From: an uncultured Bacteroidales bacterium
Lineage (GTDB): Bacteria; Bacteroidota; Bacteroidia; Bacteroidales; WCHB1-69
Length of the DNA stretch: 64,000 bases
Direction: 5' to 3'
Assembly (NCBI GenBank): GCA_946409645.1
Contig: CAMJXE010000003.1
Coordinates: 1 to 64,000 of the forward strand
This document shows, in pieces, positions 1 to 8,412 of this stretch. The notes below the pieces were generated by a model, which ran no database searches, was not told the DNA's origin, and saw only the letters and a program-made list of their open reading frames with translations. Made by a program: the position numbers and the translations under genes. Each line of letters begins with the position of its first letter. Positions within the stretch are counted from its first letter, which is position 1.

Positions 1-5
1 TCTCG

Positions 6-567
6 GTGTTAAAAAAGAAGTATTATGTCACTCTTTGTTTTTTAGAAAGTGATTTACTCATTGTTCGTATCTTGCCTCAAAACGCTACTACAATCTGTAA
101 TTATCGGAACCATGAAGGGTTGAAATGTGATGGAGTTTGTTTTTTTGACAATCAAATTTATTATATCAAAGATTTTAATCATACAAACGAGTTGAATAAC
201 TATTTTGTAGAGAAAGATACTCTTGTTGATTTGTGTTTTGATAGGAATGAAAATTTTTTTGACCATATATATCCAGCAAATGTCTATGTTGAGACATCAT
301 ACATTGCTAAAAATGGCGGATTCCTAAAAGATGATGATTATGTGGATACGGAAGCACAATGTGGTTTAAACAACAGGATAGAATTTGATTATATTGTAAA
401 ACATGGTGACACTTGGGAATCTATTGCAACAAAATGTTATTGTGATGAAAAAAAAATTACGAGAAGAATATCCTGAATACGAATACCCTATACCTGGTTT
501 TATCATAACTGTTAAATATATCTTTGATAAAGATGGCAATTTTCAAGGGGTGAGAAGGCCCTATTAA
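6..567 (+). pseudogene. Frameshifted LysM-like protein, paralogue of the 1515-2264 gene (start may lie upstream)
   Basis: The reading frame is open from the window edge, so the real start may lie further left; the GTG at 6 is only the first usable codon. Its last part has the same layout as the end of the 1515-2264 protein: a LysM-like stretch (YIVKHGDTWESIATKC) that should continue LREEYPEYEYPIPGF. The two parts are in different frames, split at a run of nine A at 448-456. With eight A the frame would run on to the TAA at 565-567. It sits just ahead of an Rhs toxin cassette and is probably the partner of a toxin left of the window. It could be a decayed gene, a slippage-corrected gene or a base error. 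Confidence 0.6.
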
Positions 568-596
568 CCAAATGCATATACTCCCTCAACCCCACT

Positions 597-1508
597 ATGC
601 CCACAACCCCCACATATAGCCCGCCGATCTCGCAGAATTCCACTGCGCAATTCGGAATTTCGAATTCAGAATTCGGAATCACCGCCCCGCATTTCGATGT
701 CCCCCAACCAACTGCTAACTCCTCACTCCTAACTCCCAACCGGACTTTCACCTTCTCCGCCAAAGAACGCGACACCGAAACCGGTTTAAGTTACTTTGGC
801 TCACGATATTACTCCTCCGACCTGAGCATCTGGCTGAGCGTTGACCCGATGGCTCACAAATATCCTTCGTTGAGTCCGTATGTTTATTGCGCGAATAATC
901 CGGTGATCTTGGTGGATCCGAACGGGGAGGACACAATATACGTAAATAAAAAAACAGGCTATCCCAATGTTAAAACTTGCGAGGGCAAAGATGTTATGAT
1001 ATGTGGTTCCCACAAAGTGACATTATCTGGTAATGGTGTTTTTGCCAAAGCTAAAGGAGATGGTAACCAATCTAATAAGACTCAAACAATTTTATCTATG
1101 GGTAGAGAGGATGCCACTAAGGTCTTTCATTTTATGGCAGATCATACAGACGTTGAGTGGGGGTACCTGAGGACAACCTCTGGCGAGTGTTTCGTCGGTG
1201 CAAATCATACTCAAGATGGAAAAGATGGAGAGATCGTGATTTCCAAAATGGTTATGGATGCTTTACCCAATACTGTTGAAAACTACACTCATAGCCATTG
1301 GGCTGACAAACTGACGACAACTGGATGGACTCCAAGCACTTTCGAAACAGCAAATAATTCAAATTATTCTGATCATCGAGCATGGAAAGAAATGTTGAGA
1401 AATCAACCGGAAATCACTATGGGCATCCGTCACAAGGGATTAACAAGATGCTGGATTAAGAAAGGGAAGCCAGTTGACGGTTTTTATAATTTTTACACAA
1501 CCGACTAA
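597..1508 (+). CDS. Orphan Rhs cassette 1: Rhs core plus JAB/JAMM-like putative toxin
   Basis: A 303-residue protein. Residues 1-50 are a low-complexity linker starting MPTTPTYSPPISQN. Residues about 51-112 are the Rhs-associated core (FSAKERDTETG, YFGSRYYSSDLSIWLSVDP, VDPNGED) normally found at the end of a large Rhs protein just before the toxin. The remaining 190 residues contain THSH followed by a Ser/Asp cluster (SNYSDHRAW), which resembles the HxH...S..D metal site of JAB/JAMM peptidases, a class known among polymorphic toxins. There is no signal peptide or Rhs barrel, so it is a displaced tip rather than a free-standing effector. The tip is AT-richer than the core. The secreted LysM-like partner starts 6 bases downstream. 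Core assignment is firm; protease class is inferred. Confidence 0.8.
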   Translation: MPTTPTYSPPISQNSTAQFGISNSEFGITAPHFDVPQPTANSSLLTPNRTFTFSAKERDTETGLSYFGSRYYSSDLSIWLSVDPMAHKYPSLSPYVYCANNPVILVDPNGEDTIYVNKKTGYPNVKTCEGKDVMICGSHKVTLSGNGVFAKAKGDGNQSNKTQTILSMGREDATKVFHFMADHTDVEWGYLRTTSGECFVGANHTQDGKDGEIVISKMVMDALPNTVENYTHSHWADKLTTTGWTPSTFETANNSNYSDHRAWKEMLRNQPEITMGIRHKGLTRCWIKKGKPVDGFYNFYTTD

Positions 1509-1514
1509 TTTACA

Positions 1515-2264
1515 ATGTGTATGAGAAAAAAAACATTTGTTTTTTCACTAATCCTCTTTTGCATATCCTTGTTACAGGCACAAACCAACAAACGATATGA
1601 TCGGTGTCATATTGTCAACAATGAACTTGACCGCGCAATCAGAGAGGTTGTTGATTCGGCAAAGAAGTGTCCCTATTTCTCAGTTCTGGAAACACCATTT
1701 CTTATAAAATTAGTGTTTTACGGCCATGATTTCATAGGCATTACTGTCATGCCATACAGTATCACAAGAATTGCTCCATCATTTTTGAACACGGACATTG
1801 ATCATTTTATAGGGGCAGGAAGAATTGGAAACTATTTTTTTTATGCCATAAGCAGAGAAGAAGAATTTGTTTTTGATGATTATTTTGAAAAAACTAAAAC
1901 AAAAATTCGTTTCCCAAACGAACAATCTTTTAACCTTATGGATCATCATATAGTTCTATCCAATCACATCACCATATATTATGATATAGTAGATCAGAGG
2001 TTTGTTCAATCTCCTGACGATATGGAACTGTGCCAAAACAGATGTATGTTTACCTATTTGGTCAAAAAGAATGATTCCTGGAAATCTATTTCCCGTAAAA
2101 GTCGTTGTCCAGAACAACTTCTGCGGGAAGCTTACCCGAAAATGAAGAAACCCCTAGACGGATTTCTGATTGATTTTCAGTATATTTTTAAAGACGATAA
2201 ATTAATAAAAATAGTTCCCTCTTTACAAAACCAATTATTGAAACTAACTAATAGACTTCGATAA
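1515..2264 (+). CDS. Secreted protein with C-terminal LysM-like domain; candidate immunity to cassette 1
   Basis: A 249-residue protein with an N-terminal signal peptide (hydrophobic stretch ending LLQAQ). Residues about 180-230 fit a LysM-like pattern (YLVKKNDSWKSISRK, then LREAYP and GFLIDFQ); LysM normally binds peptidoglycan. It begins 6 bases after the JAB-like toxin gene, so the two are almost surely co-transcribed. A periplasmic location would fit protection against a toxin delivered to the periplasm, but the immunity role rests only on gene order. The gene at the left window edge is a paralogue. Confidence 0.6.
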   Translation: MCMRKKTFVFSLILFCISLLQAQTNKRYDRCHIVNNELDRAIREVVDSAKKCPYFSVLETPFLIKLVFYGHDFIGITVMPYSITRIAPSFLNTDIDHFIGAGRIGNYFFYAISREEEFVFDDYFEKTKTKIRFPNEQSFNLMDHHIVLSNHITIYYDIVDQRFVQSPDDMELCQNRCMFTYLVKKNDSWKSISRKSRCPEQLLREAYPKMKKPLDGFLIDFQYIFKDDKLIKIVPSLQNQLLKLTNRLR

Positions 2265-2320
2265 TTCTTACAGCAAGTTAATCCCCAAAATCGTATCTTA
2301 GCCCCGCAAACAAATCACCA

Positions 2321-3244
2321 ATGCCCCACTACCGTGCACATAGCCTGCAGACCGCACAGATTTCCGCAGACATCATACGTGTAGCAACGTATGATACGCG
2401 GATATCTTCCGACCTCCCCGCAACTGCTAACTCCTCTTTCACCTTCTCCGCAAAAGAACGCGACCTGGAAACCGGCTATTCTTACTTTGGCTCAAGGTAT
2501 TACAGCAGCGATTTGAGCATCTGGTTGAGCGTGGACCCCATGAGTGACAAATATCCTTCGCTGAGTCCGTATGTTTACTGTGCGGACAACCCGGTGAGGT
2601 TGGTGGATCCGAACGGGGAGGATGTTTTTATTTGTGGGGCATCTCCAGATTCGGAATCTGATGCTAAAGCGGCAGAAAAAGCATTTGAATATTTAGTGGG
2701 GTATGCCAAAAATCTTTCTTTGGAAAGAGATTCAAAAACAGGTAGATTGTCAGCCACCATTAAAGATGGAGCTCAACTGTCTGAAGATGAGCAAAAATTA
2801 TATGATGCAATTATGGATCAAGAGGTGGTTGTAAATTTGTCGGTAAGCATTAACAATCTTTACAAAGGTAGAACAACGGAATTCGGAGCCGGTTTTTATG
2901 GCAATAAATTAGGGGAAAATGCATCAGGATTGGGGCATGCATTTGCTTTCACAGACCAATTTGTATGTCTTCCTGTTTTAAAACAGAACTATTTAAAAAG
3001 TGATATAGGTGGAGTGATAATGCATGAAATCACAGAATCTCATTATGGTGGATGTGCATCCCTTGTCAGCGGAATCGCTGCTGAAATGGCAATTGGTGAT
3101 ACTCCTGCTTATGTGGCTGCTCACAACAACGCAGCCTCATGTCCTCCATCTGCTGAAACAAAAATATGTCAAATGTTAAATATTTCAAGAAAACAATACA
3201 ATGACCTTAAATCAAAGCTAAACGGATACAATTTATTCAAGTAA
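2321..3244 (+). CDS. Orphan Rhs cassette 2: Rhs core plus zincin-like putative toxin
   Basis: A 307-residue protein. After a short variable linker containing a perfect 9-base inverted repeat, residues about 40-105 are the Rhs core (FSAKERDLETGYSYFGSRYY, VDPNGED). The C-terminal 200 residues are unlike those of the other cassettes and include VIMHEITESHYGG, an HExxE-type metal motif with a further His, flanked by hydrophobic residues as in zincin metallopeptidase helices. It is inferred to be a metallopeptidase toxin tip. No signal peptide is present. A small secreted protein gene follows after 65 bases. The toxin class could be wrong because only one motif supports it. Confidence 0.75.
   Translation: MPHYRAHSLQTAQISADIIRVATYDTRISSDLPATANSSFTFSAKERDLETGYSYFGSRYYSSDLSIWLSVDPMSDKYPSLSPYVYCADNPVRLVDPNGEDVFICGASPDSESDAKAAEKAFEYLVGYAKNLSLERDSKTGRLSATIKDGAQLSEDEQKLYDAIMDQEVVVNLSVSINNLYKGRTTEFGAGFYGNKLGENASGLGHAFAFTDQFVCLPVLKQNYLKSDIGGVIMHEITESHYGGCASLVSGIAAEMAIGDTPAYVAAHNNAASCPPSAETKICQMLNISRKQYNDLKSKLNGYNLFK
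2372..2395. repeat. Inverted repeat in the linker of cassette 2
   Basis: Perfect 9-base arms ATCATACGT and ACGTATGAT around a 6-base loop, inside the coding linker between the conserved start and the Rhs core. Cassettes 3 and 4 carry a different palindrome at the equivalent place. Confidence 0.7.
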
Positions 3245-3309
3245 TCCAAAACGTTGTATATCATGGATAATCCTTTTATGGAACTAAAACGTGTTAAAGA
3301 AGAAAAACA

Positions 3310-3969
3310 ATGTACGGAATCATAAAAAAAATATTATTTTCATTCATCGTTTTATCGATGTTCCTGAATTCTTTTTCACAGATTGTTTGGTATGGTAACG
3401 ACCCATATATACAATATCATGATTCCATGTGCAGATTGGCTAATGTTAATTATTCTTATGACAACAGTTTTATAGAGTACGATTCAAGCAATTATATTCT
3501 GATCAAAGAAGTTTACTCGTCTTATTTTTATTTTCAAGGAATGCGGCATGACACGACTATAATAAATTCTGTTTATGCGAAACCTCTATTGGATGGCTCT
3601 TCTCATAAATATCAGGTGATAGATATAGACAGTGTGTATGAAAACGAAATTTTTATCTGTTATCTTATTCATATTGTGGACGCTCACATCCTCCCTGATT
3701 CTGTGAAAAAGCTAACACCATACACTGTTGTTTCAACGTGTGAGGAGAAGGTGGACAACACTCTCCCGCTTATTACCATCGGTGATATTCTAAATTTAAT
3801 TCTTGTTCCACTTGAAAATGAGATGGAGTGTTTTTGTAGGCAAGCGTATGATTCATGGAAAGGTCTATATCTTCATAATAAGTATTTGTATTTAGGGAAC
3901 TCGGTGAAAAAATTTTGCTTAGTGTCAACGGAAAACATCAAAGAGTTATATTATCTACCCCCAGAATAG
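3310..3969 (+). CDS. Secreted protein of unknown function; candidate partner or immunity of cassette 2
   Basis: A 219-residue protein with a signal peptide (residues 1-23, ending SFSQ) and no family I recognise. It is Tyr- and Asp-rich, AT-rich like the toxin tip upstream, and has a Cys pair in the C-terminal third (ECFCRQ). Position is the only clue to its role: it lies between Rhs cassettes 2 and 3, where cassettes 1 and 3 have their own secreted neighbours. Like those it should act in the periplasm or outside. It shows no clear similarity to the other two candidate partners, as expected if each partner matches one toxin. Confidence 0.55.
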   Translation: MYGIIKKILFSFIVLSMFLNSFSQIVWYGNDPYIQYHDSMCRLANVNYSYDNSFIEYDSSNYILIKEVYSSYFYFQGMRHDTTIINSVYAKPLLDGSSHKYQVIDIDSVYENEIFICYLIHIVDAHILPDSVKKLTPYTVVSTCEEKVDNTLPLITIGDILNLILVPLENEMECFCRQAYDSWKGLYLHNKYLYLGNSVKKFCLVSTENIKELYYLPPE

Positions 3970-4034
3970 CATACGCAAAAATGCAATTGATCCGTATATG
4001 ATATTTTTGTAATTTCGCCACATCATAAAGCCCT

Positions 4035-5192
4035 ATGCCCGCCACCCTCACATATAGTCCACAGATCCCGCAGAATTCCGAAGAATGTCTGCGAGAGTTT
4101 CCGCGCAGCCACGCGCGATACGCGGAGATACACCCCCTCCAGCCCCTGAAGGGGCTTCAGGAACCCCTCACCGCATCCGTTTCCTACCGGGCTTCTGTCC
4201 CAGCGGGACATGCCTACTGCGAGGTCGCGCCCTCCCACCGGGCTTTGGCCCCTGCCGCGAACCGGCAAAACCATTCTTTCAAGGCCTTGTCCGGCAAGGG
4301 ATCCGCTCCGGCACCCCCACCGCCATTCCGCCATACCCCCGGCCATCCGTGGCTACGGCAGGCAGCACCCGTGTGGCGGAATCTCGGACAACACCCCCAC
4401 TGTGACGGAACTTTCACCTTCTCCGCCAAAGAACGCGACACCGAAACAGGCTATTCTTACTTTGGCTCAAGGTATTACTCCTCCGATTTGAGCATTTGGC
4501 TGAGCGTGGACCCGATGGCTCACAAATATCCCTCATTGAGTCCGTATGTTTATTGTGCTAATAATCCGGTGAAGTTGGTGGATCCGAATGGGGAGGAGAT
4601 ATATGTAGAAATTGATGGGGTAAAATATAGATATAATGGGAATGGACTTGAAGGGAAGGATGGATGCGAGTTTGTCCCAAAAGCGAATTCTTTTGAAGGG
4701 CGTGTCTTGAAAGATTTAAACTCATTAAAAAATTCTAAAAGTTCAATTATTCGAAATAAAATGAATGATTTGATTAAAAGTAAACATTCGCATAGCATCA
4801 AATTATCATCCGATGGCGACGACTATAACGAAGCTCTTGATAACAATAATATCTCCATCCCAGGAAAAGGAAGCGGAACGATAACACATTATAATCCTTT
4901 TTCGAAAAAGAATAATTGTGTTGATGGGGACAGATTGTCGTGTGCCGTCTTAACCCATGAATTATTAGGCCATGGCTGGAACAAAGATAAGGGCATGTAT
5001 GAAGCAGACCGACAAACAAACAATGGTGTCAGATATGAAGAAATCAATGCCATTAACTTACAAAACATTGTGTTGAAAGAGCACAACCTACAACCCCGAA
5101 CAGCTATTGGCCGCAACGGAGAACCTGGAATTCCAATTCCGGAGTCCGAACTCGACCACTATTTCACACCTAAACCTCAAAAAAATGAATAG
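4035..5192 (+). CDS. Orphan Rhs cassette 3: Rhs core plus HExxGH metallopeptidase-like putative toxin
   Basis: A 385-residue protein. The start (MPATLTYSPQIPQN) matches cassette 1. It is followed by an unusually long GC-rich, Pro-rich linker to residue 130 that includes a palindromic element, then the Rhs core (FTFSAKERDTETGYSYFGSR to VDPNGEE). The tip of about 195 residues contains LTHELLGHGWN and, 20 residues later, RYEEINAINLQN. That HExxGH plus EExxAxxxxN pair recalls M91/NleD-like zincin effectors attached to Rhs proteins. The following gene starts inside its last codons (8-base overlap), indicating translational coupling with the presumed partner. Confidence 0.78.
   Translation: MPATLTYSPQIPQNSEECLREFPRSHARYAEIHPLQPLKGLQEPLTASVSYRASVPAGHAYCEVAPSHRALAPAANRQNHSFKALSGKGSAPAPPPPFRHTPGHPWLRQAAPVWRNLGQHPHCDGTFTFSAKERDTETGYSYFGSRYYSSDLSIWLSVDPMAHKYPSLSPYVYCANNPVKLVDPNGEEIYVEIDGVKYRYNGNGLEGKDGCEFVPKANSFEGRVLKDLNSLKNSKSSIIRNKMNDLIKSKHSHSIKLSSDGDDYNEALDNNNISIPGKGSGTITHYNPFSKKNNCVDGDRLSCAVLTHELLGHGWNKDKGMYEADRQTNNGVRYEEINAINLQNIVLKEHNLQPRTAIGRNGEPGIPIPESELDHYFTPKPQKNE
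4325..4382. repeat. Palindromic element in the linker of cassette 3
   Basis: Arms ATTCCGCCATAC (4325-4336) and GTGTGGCGGAAT (4371-4382) pair with one G-T wobble. The flanks are also shared with cassette 4 (6328-6385), so this is a homologous module, here translated as part of the protein. Confidence 0.7.
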
Positions 5193-6138
5193 ATCAATTC
5201 GCATATTTTTCTTATCAGTAGTCTTGATTAGCGCAACAGTATCTGGAGGTTATGCGCAGTATGGGGGGATTTCGGATAGCGTTTACATTGCGCAATTGTC
5301 AAAAATTGATAAGTCCAAACTGTATAAGGTTGCATTGCTCGCAGATAACCCATTTCTATGCATGTACATCTCTACAGATAATTATTGTGGGGAAGCCGTA
5401 GTTCGCCTTGAAGATTACAGACAATGGTATTTTCGACGTTTTGGCGGAAATACTGACTCCTTTTTAATATTTTCCATGTCAAAATTGATGGGTGACACAT
5501 TGTTTACAGGTGATACAGAGATGGCGTATCATAGGGTTCGTGATATACCGAAGTCTGACAATCTAAAGAAAGATTTGGATAGTTGTCTTTTTCTATGTAA
5601 TAACGGATTATTCGATTATGTTTTGATAGCCAGCTTGTTCCATTCAAACATTCTTATTGAAAATTGGGAGAATTTTGTGGATGATGCTCCTCCTTACATC
5701 CGCTTCCGTTTCTATTATTACAACGGCACATCCGATCCTTTTATGCAAACGAATAAACTTCTGAACATGTCATTGATTAACTTTTTAGATTCAATTCTTC
5801 CCCAACAACGTTTCTACTTGGTTATGAATAGTGATTTTGAACCGGCCCAGGATTTCGTGCAGCGTTATCAGGATTTGTTGATACGTTCTTTCCCTTGTTG
5901 GAACAGAAAAGTAAGAAAAGAGATACCTAAAGGAACTCTCGTGATTTCGTTAGATTCTTTTCATGTTTTTGATGGAGATTGCATATTATCATACAAGTCT
6001 TTTGTGGCAAATAAGACAATTTCCAAAGGCAAAACACGGTTTATCGCCCAAAACCCGAAGTTTATTAGGTTTAGATATTCTTACTGCGAGAAACAATTAG
6101 ACTGGGTGCTTAAAACCGTTCAATCTTATAGTTTGTAA
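5185..6138 (+). CDS. Secreted protein of unknown function; candidate partner or immunity of cassette 3
   Basis: A 317-residue protein. The ATG at 5185 is chosen because it is followed at once by a good signal peptide (RSIRIFFLSVVLISATVSGG, then YAQ) and overlaps the toxin stop by 8 bases; the frame is open further upstream, but that would bury the signal peptide. No known domain is recognised. The body is rich in Tyr, Phe and Asp and has several Cys, suiting an oxidising periplasm. Coupling to a metallopeptidase-like toxin suggests an inhibitor or immunity role, which is inference from position only. Confidence 0.6.
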   Translation: MNRSIRIFFLSVVLISATVSGGYAQYGGISDSVYIAQLSKIDKSKLYKVALLADNPFLCMYISTDNYCGEAVVRLEDYRQWYFRRFGGNTDSFLIFSMSKLMGDTLFTGDTEMAYHRVRDIPKSDNLKKDLDSCLFLCNNGLFDYVLIASLFHSNILIENWENFVDDAPPYIRFRFYYYNGTSDPFMQTNKLLNMSLINFLDSILPQQRFYLVMNSDFEPAQDFVQRYQDLLIRSFPCWNRKVRKEIPKGTLVISLDSFHVFDGDCILSYKSFVANKTISKGKTRFIAQNPKFIRFRYSYCEKQLDWVLKTVQSYSL

Positions 6139-6226
6139 CGATTTCAACTATCATGTGATTTCGAGAAATGTTACAAATAATAGCCAACAACAGAGCTTTC
6201 TTATAATGCACCCATCAAAAACACCT

Positions 6227-7093
6227 ATGCTTTCCACCCTCACATATAGCCCCGCTCTTGCAAGTGTGGAGACGCAATCGCCGACTCCGCGCATCTACTC
6301 GCGATACGCGGAGCATCTCCCACCGCCATTCCGCCACACCCCCGGCCAGTCCCGGCCACGGCACACCGCACCCGTGTGGCGGAATCCCGGACAACACCCC
6401 CGCTGTGACGGAACTTTCACCTTCTCCGCCAAAGAACGCGACCCCGAAACGGGCCTAAGCTACTTTGGCTCACGGTATTACAGCTCGGATTTGAGCATCT
6501 GGCTGAGCGTGGACCCGATGGCGGCGAAATATCCGTCATTGTCGCCGTACACGTATTGCGCGGACAACCCGGTGAAGTTGGTGGATCCGAACGGGGGGGC
6601 ATGGTATGAAAATGAAAATGGGGAGATTAAATGGACAGATCATAAAAGCCAAGAGCAGATGGATGAAAACCATATTAACGGTCGTTATCTCGGAGAAACA
6701 GTGGTTCTTTTTGAAGGTTCAACTAATGAAAAATTAGGCAAAGGCGGCTGTTTAGATGGCGAAGGAGCTGTAACTGCAAAAGTGACTGTTTATGGCAAGT
6801 CTGGATCTGATGATATAGATAGTTACATCGGATTTACGATGTCCTCGGACTATGAAAAATATGGTGCGATTGCTGATGGATATTACAATGTGGAATACGA
6901 TAAAAAGGGGAAATCTGGAGCAATTCCTTCGCATTATGCTGTAGAGGGCAGAGATCCTGTTGATTGTTTGTATGGGGTTAATTACGCTTCGCGCGTGTTG
7001 CCTCTCCGAGGCAGCTCAAGGAAAGTGATAAAACGACATCAGCGTATAAACAAAAAAATAAGCGGCGCTCGTTACACACCGCTTATTACATAA
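6227..7093 (+). CDS. Orphan Rhs cassette 4: Rhs core with a disrupted C-terminal tip
   Basis: A 288-residue protein. The ATG at 6227 is preferred over an upstream GTG because MLSTLTYSP matches the starts of cassettes 1 and 3. The linker contains the same palindromic element as cassette 3. The Rhs core runs from FTFSAKERDPETG to VDPNGG. The tip (about 160 residues) has no motif I recognise and ends in sequence derived from a dispersed stem-loop repeat (6974-7022), translated as YASRVLPLRGSSR. The true toxin end has therefore probably been lost. No secreted partner follows; the next gene is convergent metabolic DNA. Likely an inactive remnant at the right edge of the array. Confidence 0.65.
   Translation: MLSTLTYSPALASVETQSPTPRIYSRYAEHLPPPFRHTPGQSRPRHTAPVWRNPGQHPRCDGTFTFSAKERDPETGLSYFGSRYYSSDLSIWLSVDPMAAKYPSLSPYTYCADNPVKLVDPNGGAWYENENGEIKWTDHKSQEQMDENHINGRYLGETVVLFEGSTNEKLGKGGCLDGEGAVTAKVTVYGKSGSDDIDSYIGFTMSSDYEKYGAIADGYYNVEYDKKGKSGAIPSHYAVEGRDPVDCLYGVNYASRVLPLRGSSRKVIKRHQRINKKISGARYTPLIT
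6328..6385. repeat. Palindromic element in the linker of cassette 4
   Basis: Perfect 12-base arms ATTCCGCCACAC (6328-6339) and GTGTGGCGGAAT (6374-6385). Same element as 4325-4382, here without mismatch, followed by the conserved entry into the Rhs core. Confidence 0.75.
6974..7022 (-). repeat. Partial copy of the 74-bp stem-loop repeat, inverted, inside cassette 4
   Basis: Reverse complement of the first two thirds of the repeat at 15605-15678 and 60184-60257 (shared GCCTCGGAGAGGCAACACGC). It interrupts the C-terminal part of the Rhs cassette. Confidence 0.75.
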
Positions 7094-7128
7094 GATAATT
7101 ATTACTAATGGTATAAAGATTCGGAGGG

Positions 7129-8202
7129 TTATGCGTATAACTCTTCGAAGATCTTTCTGAGTTCGGGGCTTTCGCGGAGCTCCTGGAGGGTGAATTCGGC
7201 GTGGCCTTTGGTGTAGCCGTTACCCATGATCATGTTCACGTCGCTGCCGATACCTTCAGCGCCAAGGGAAGCTTTCGTGAAACTGGTGGCCATGCTGAAG
7301 AAATAGACGATACCGTCGTCTTTCGTGATGAGCACAGCGGTCATCTCCTGATCGGGAACGTTGACGCAGTTGATGGTGACATCTGCCATCTTGCCGTCGG
7401 TGAGTTTTTCTACGAGTTCATAGACTTGGACGGGGGTCATGCCAGCGACGGACTCCACGATGTCGCAGAAGCCGAGATCTTTGATACGTTGGGTGCTTTT
7501 CGGGCTGTTGGTGATACCAATGACTTTGCCATTGACACCGACGCGTTTCTTGGCCTCGTAGCAGCAGAGCATACCGCTCTTGCCACCGGCACCGAGGATG
7601 ACGACGGTTTGGCCGTATTGGCACAATTTAGCGGTTTGTGCGGGAGCACCTGCCACGTCCAATGCGCTCAAAGCGAGCTTTTCGGGCATGTCGGTCGGGA
7701 TCTTGGCGTAGATACCGCTCTCGAAGAGGATAGCCTTACCTTTGATATCGACTTGGTCAACTTCGGGACGGATTTCAAGGATTTCGTCAATGCGGAGCGG
7801 GGTGAGGCTGAGGCTGACGAGGGTAGCGATACGATCGCCCTCTTTGAGGTCGATTTTGCCCTTGAGAGCGTCACCGATCTTTTCAACTTTGCCGAGCAAC
7901 ATGCCGCCAGAACCGGTGCGGCGGTTGCGGTGCTTGCCCTGCAGTTCGACGTTCAGAAGCATCTCTTTCTTCACTTCTTCCATGACTTTTTCCACGGGAG
8001 CGTCTGGACCAGCCTGCTCCTTGGCATAATTGTGGATGTCGGTAAAAGATGCGGAGTCAATGTTCAGGGTTTGGACATCAATGAGGATTTCATTGTCCCA
8101 AATCTCGTCCATGTTGTTGTCGAGCTTGTTTGCGGGCTGCGGGAGAACGCCTTTGGGTTCAATCACGCGGTGCGTGCCGTATTTGTTGCCTTTTTTTTGC
8201 AT
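7129..8202 (-). CDS. kdd: L-erythro-3,5-diaminohexanoate dehydrogenase
   Basis: A 357-residue cytoplasmic NAD(P)-dependent enzyme (EC 1.4.1.11). It oxidatively deaminates 3,5-diaminohexanoate to 5-amino-3-oxohexanoate in lysine fermentation to acetate and butyrate. The N-terminal GTHRVIEPKGVLPQPA and the Rossmann glycine motif VVILGAGGKSG (about residues 200-210) fit the family, as does the length. The other lysine-fermentation genes (kamA, kamDE, kce) are not in this window, so the gene stands alone here, convergent to the Rhs array and divergent from yebC. Family assignment is from recognised sequence features, not a search. Confidence 0.82.
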   Translation of the reverse strand: MQKKGNKYGTHRVIEPKGVLPQPANKLDNNMDEIWDNEILIDVQTLNIDSASFTDIHNYAKEQAGPDAPVEKVMEEVKKEMLLNVELQGKHRNRRTGSGGMLLGKVEKIGDALKGKIDLKEGDRIATLVSLSLTPLRIDEILEIRPEVDQVDIKGKAILFESGIYAKIPTDMPEKLALSALDVAGAPAQTAKLCQYGQTVVILGAGGKSGMLCCYEAKKRVGVNGKVIGITNSPKSTQRIKDLGFCDIVESVAGMTPVQVYELVEKLTDGKMADVTINCVNVPDQEMTAVLITKDDGIVYFFSMATSFTKASLGAEGIGSDVNMIMGNGYTKGHAEFTLQELRESPELRKIFEELYA

Positions 8203-8259
8203 AATTTGAATGATTTTAAGAATGATACAAAACTTTTATGCCTCATAAAATTGAGGTCG

Positions 8260-8267
8260 CAAAGATA
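8260..8267 (-). promoter_or_regulatory. Bacteroidetes-type -7 box for kdd
   Basis: CAAAGATA on the plus strand is TATCTTTG on the minus strand, 58 bases ahead of the kdd start, matching the TAnnTTTG consensus. Confidence 0.6.
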
Positions 8268-8412
8268 CTATTTTTTTGAAATATCCCGCTCTGTTTAGAA
8301 ATATTTTTTTGCTAATGGCAGTTGTCACTTGACCGTCAGTCTGTTTTATAGCAAAAGCTCACACTAAAATAATGATGACCAAATTATTTTCTTTTCCAAC
8401 GAAAAAAAATTG

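Noticed and set aside
6155..6226. GTG start for Rhs cassette 4
   Set aside because: The ATG at 6227 begins the segment homologous to cassettes 1 and 3.
7201..8298. Long plus-strand open frame opposite kdd
   Set aside because: Exact antisense shadow of the diaminohexanoate dehydrogenase; no recognisable protein features.
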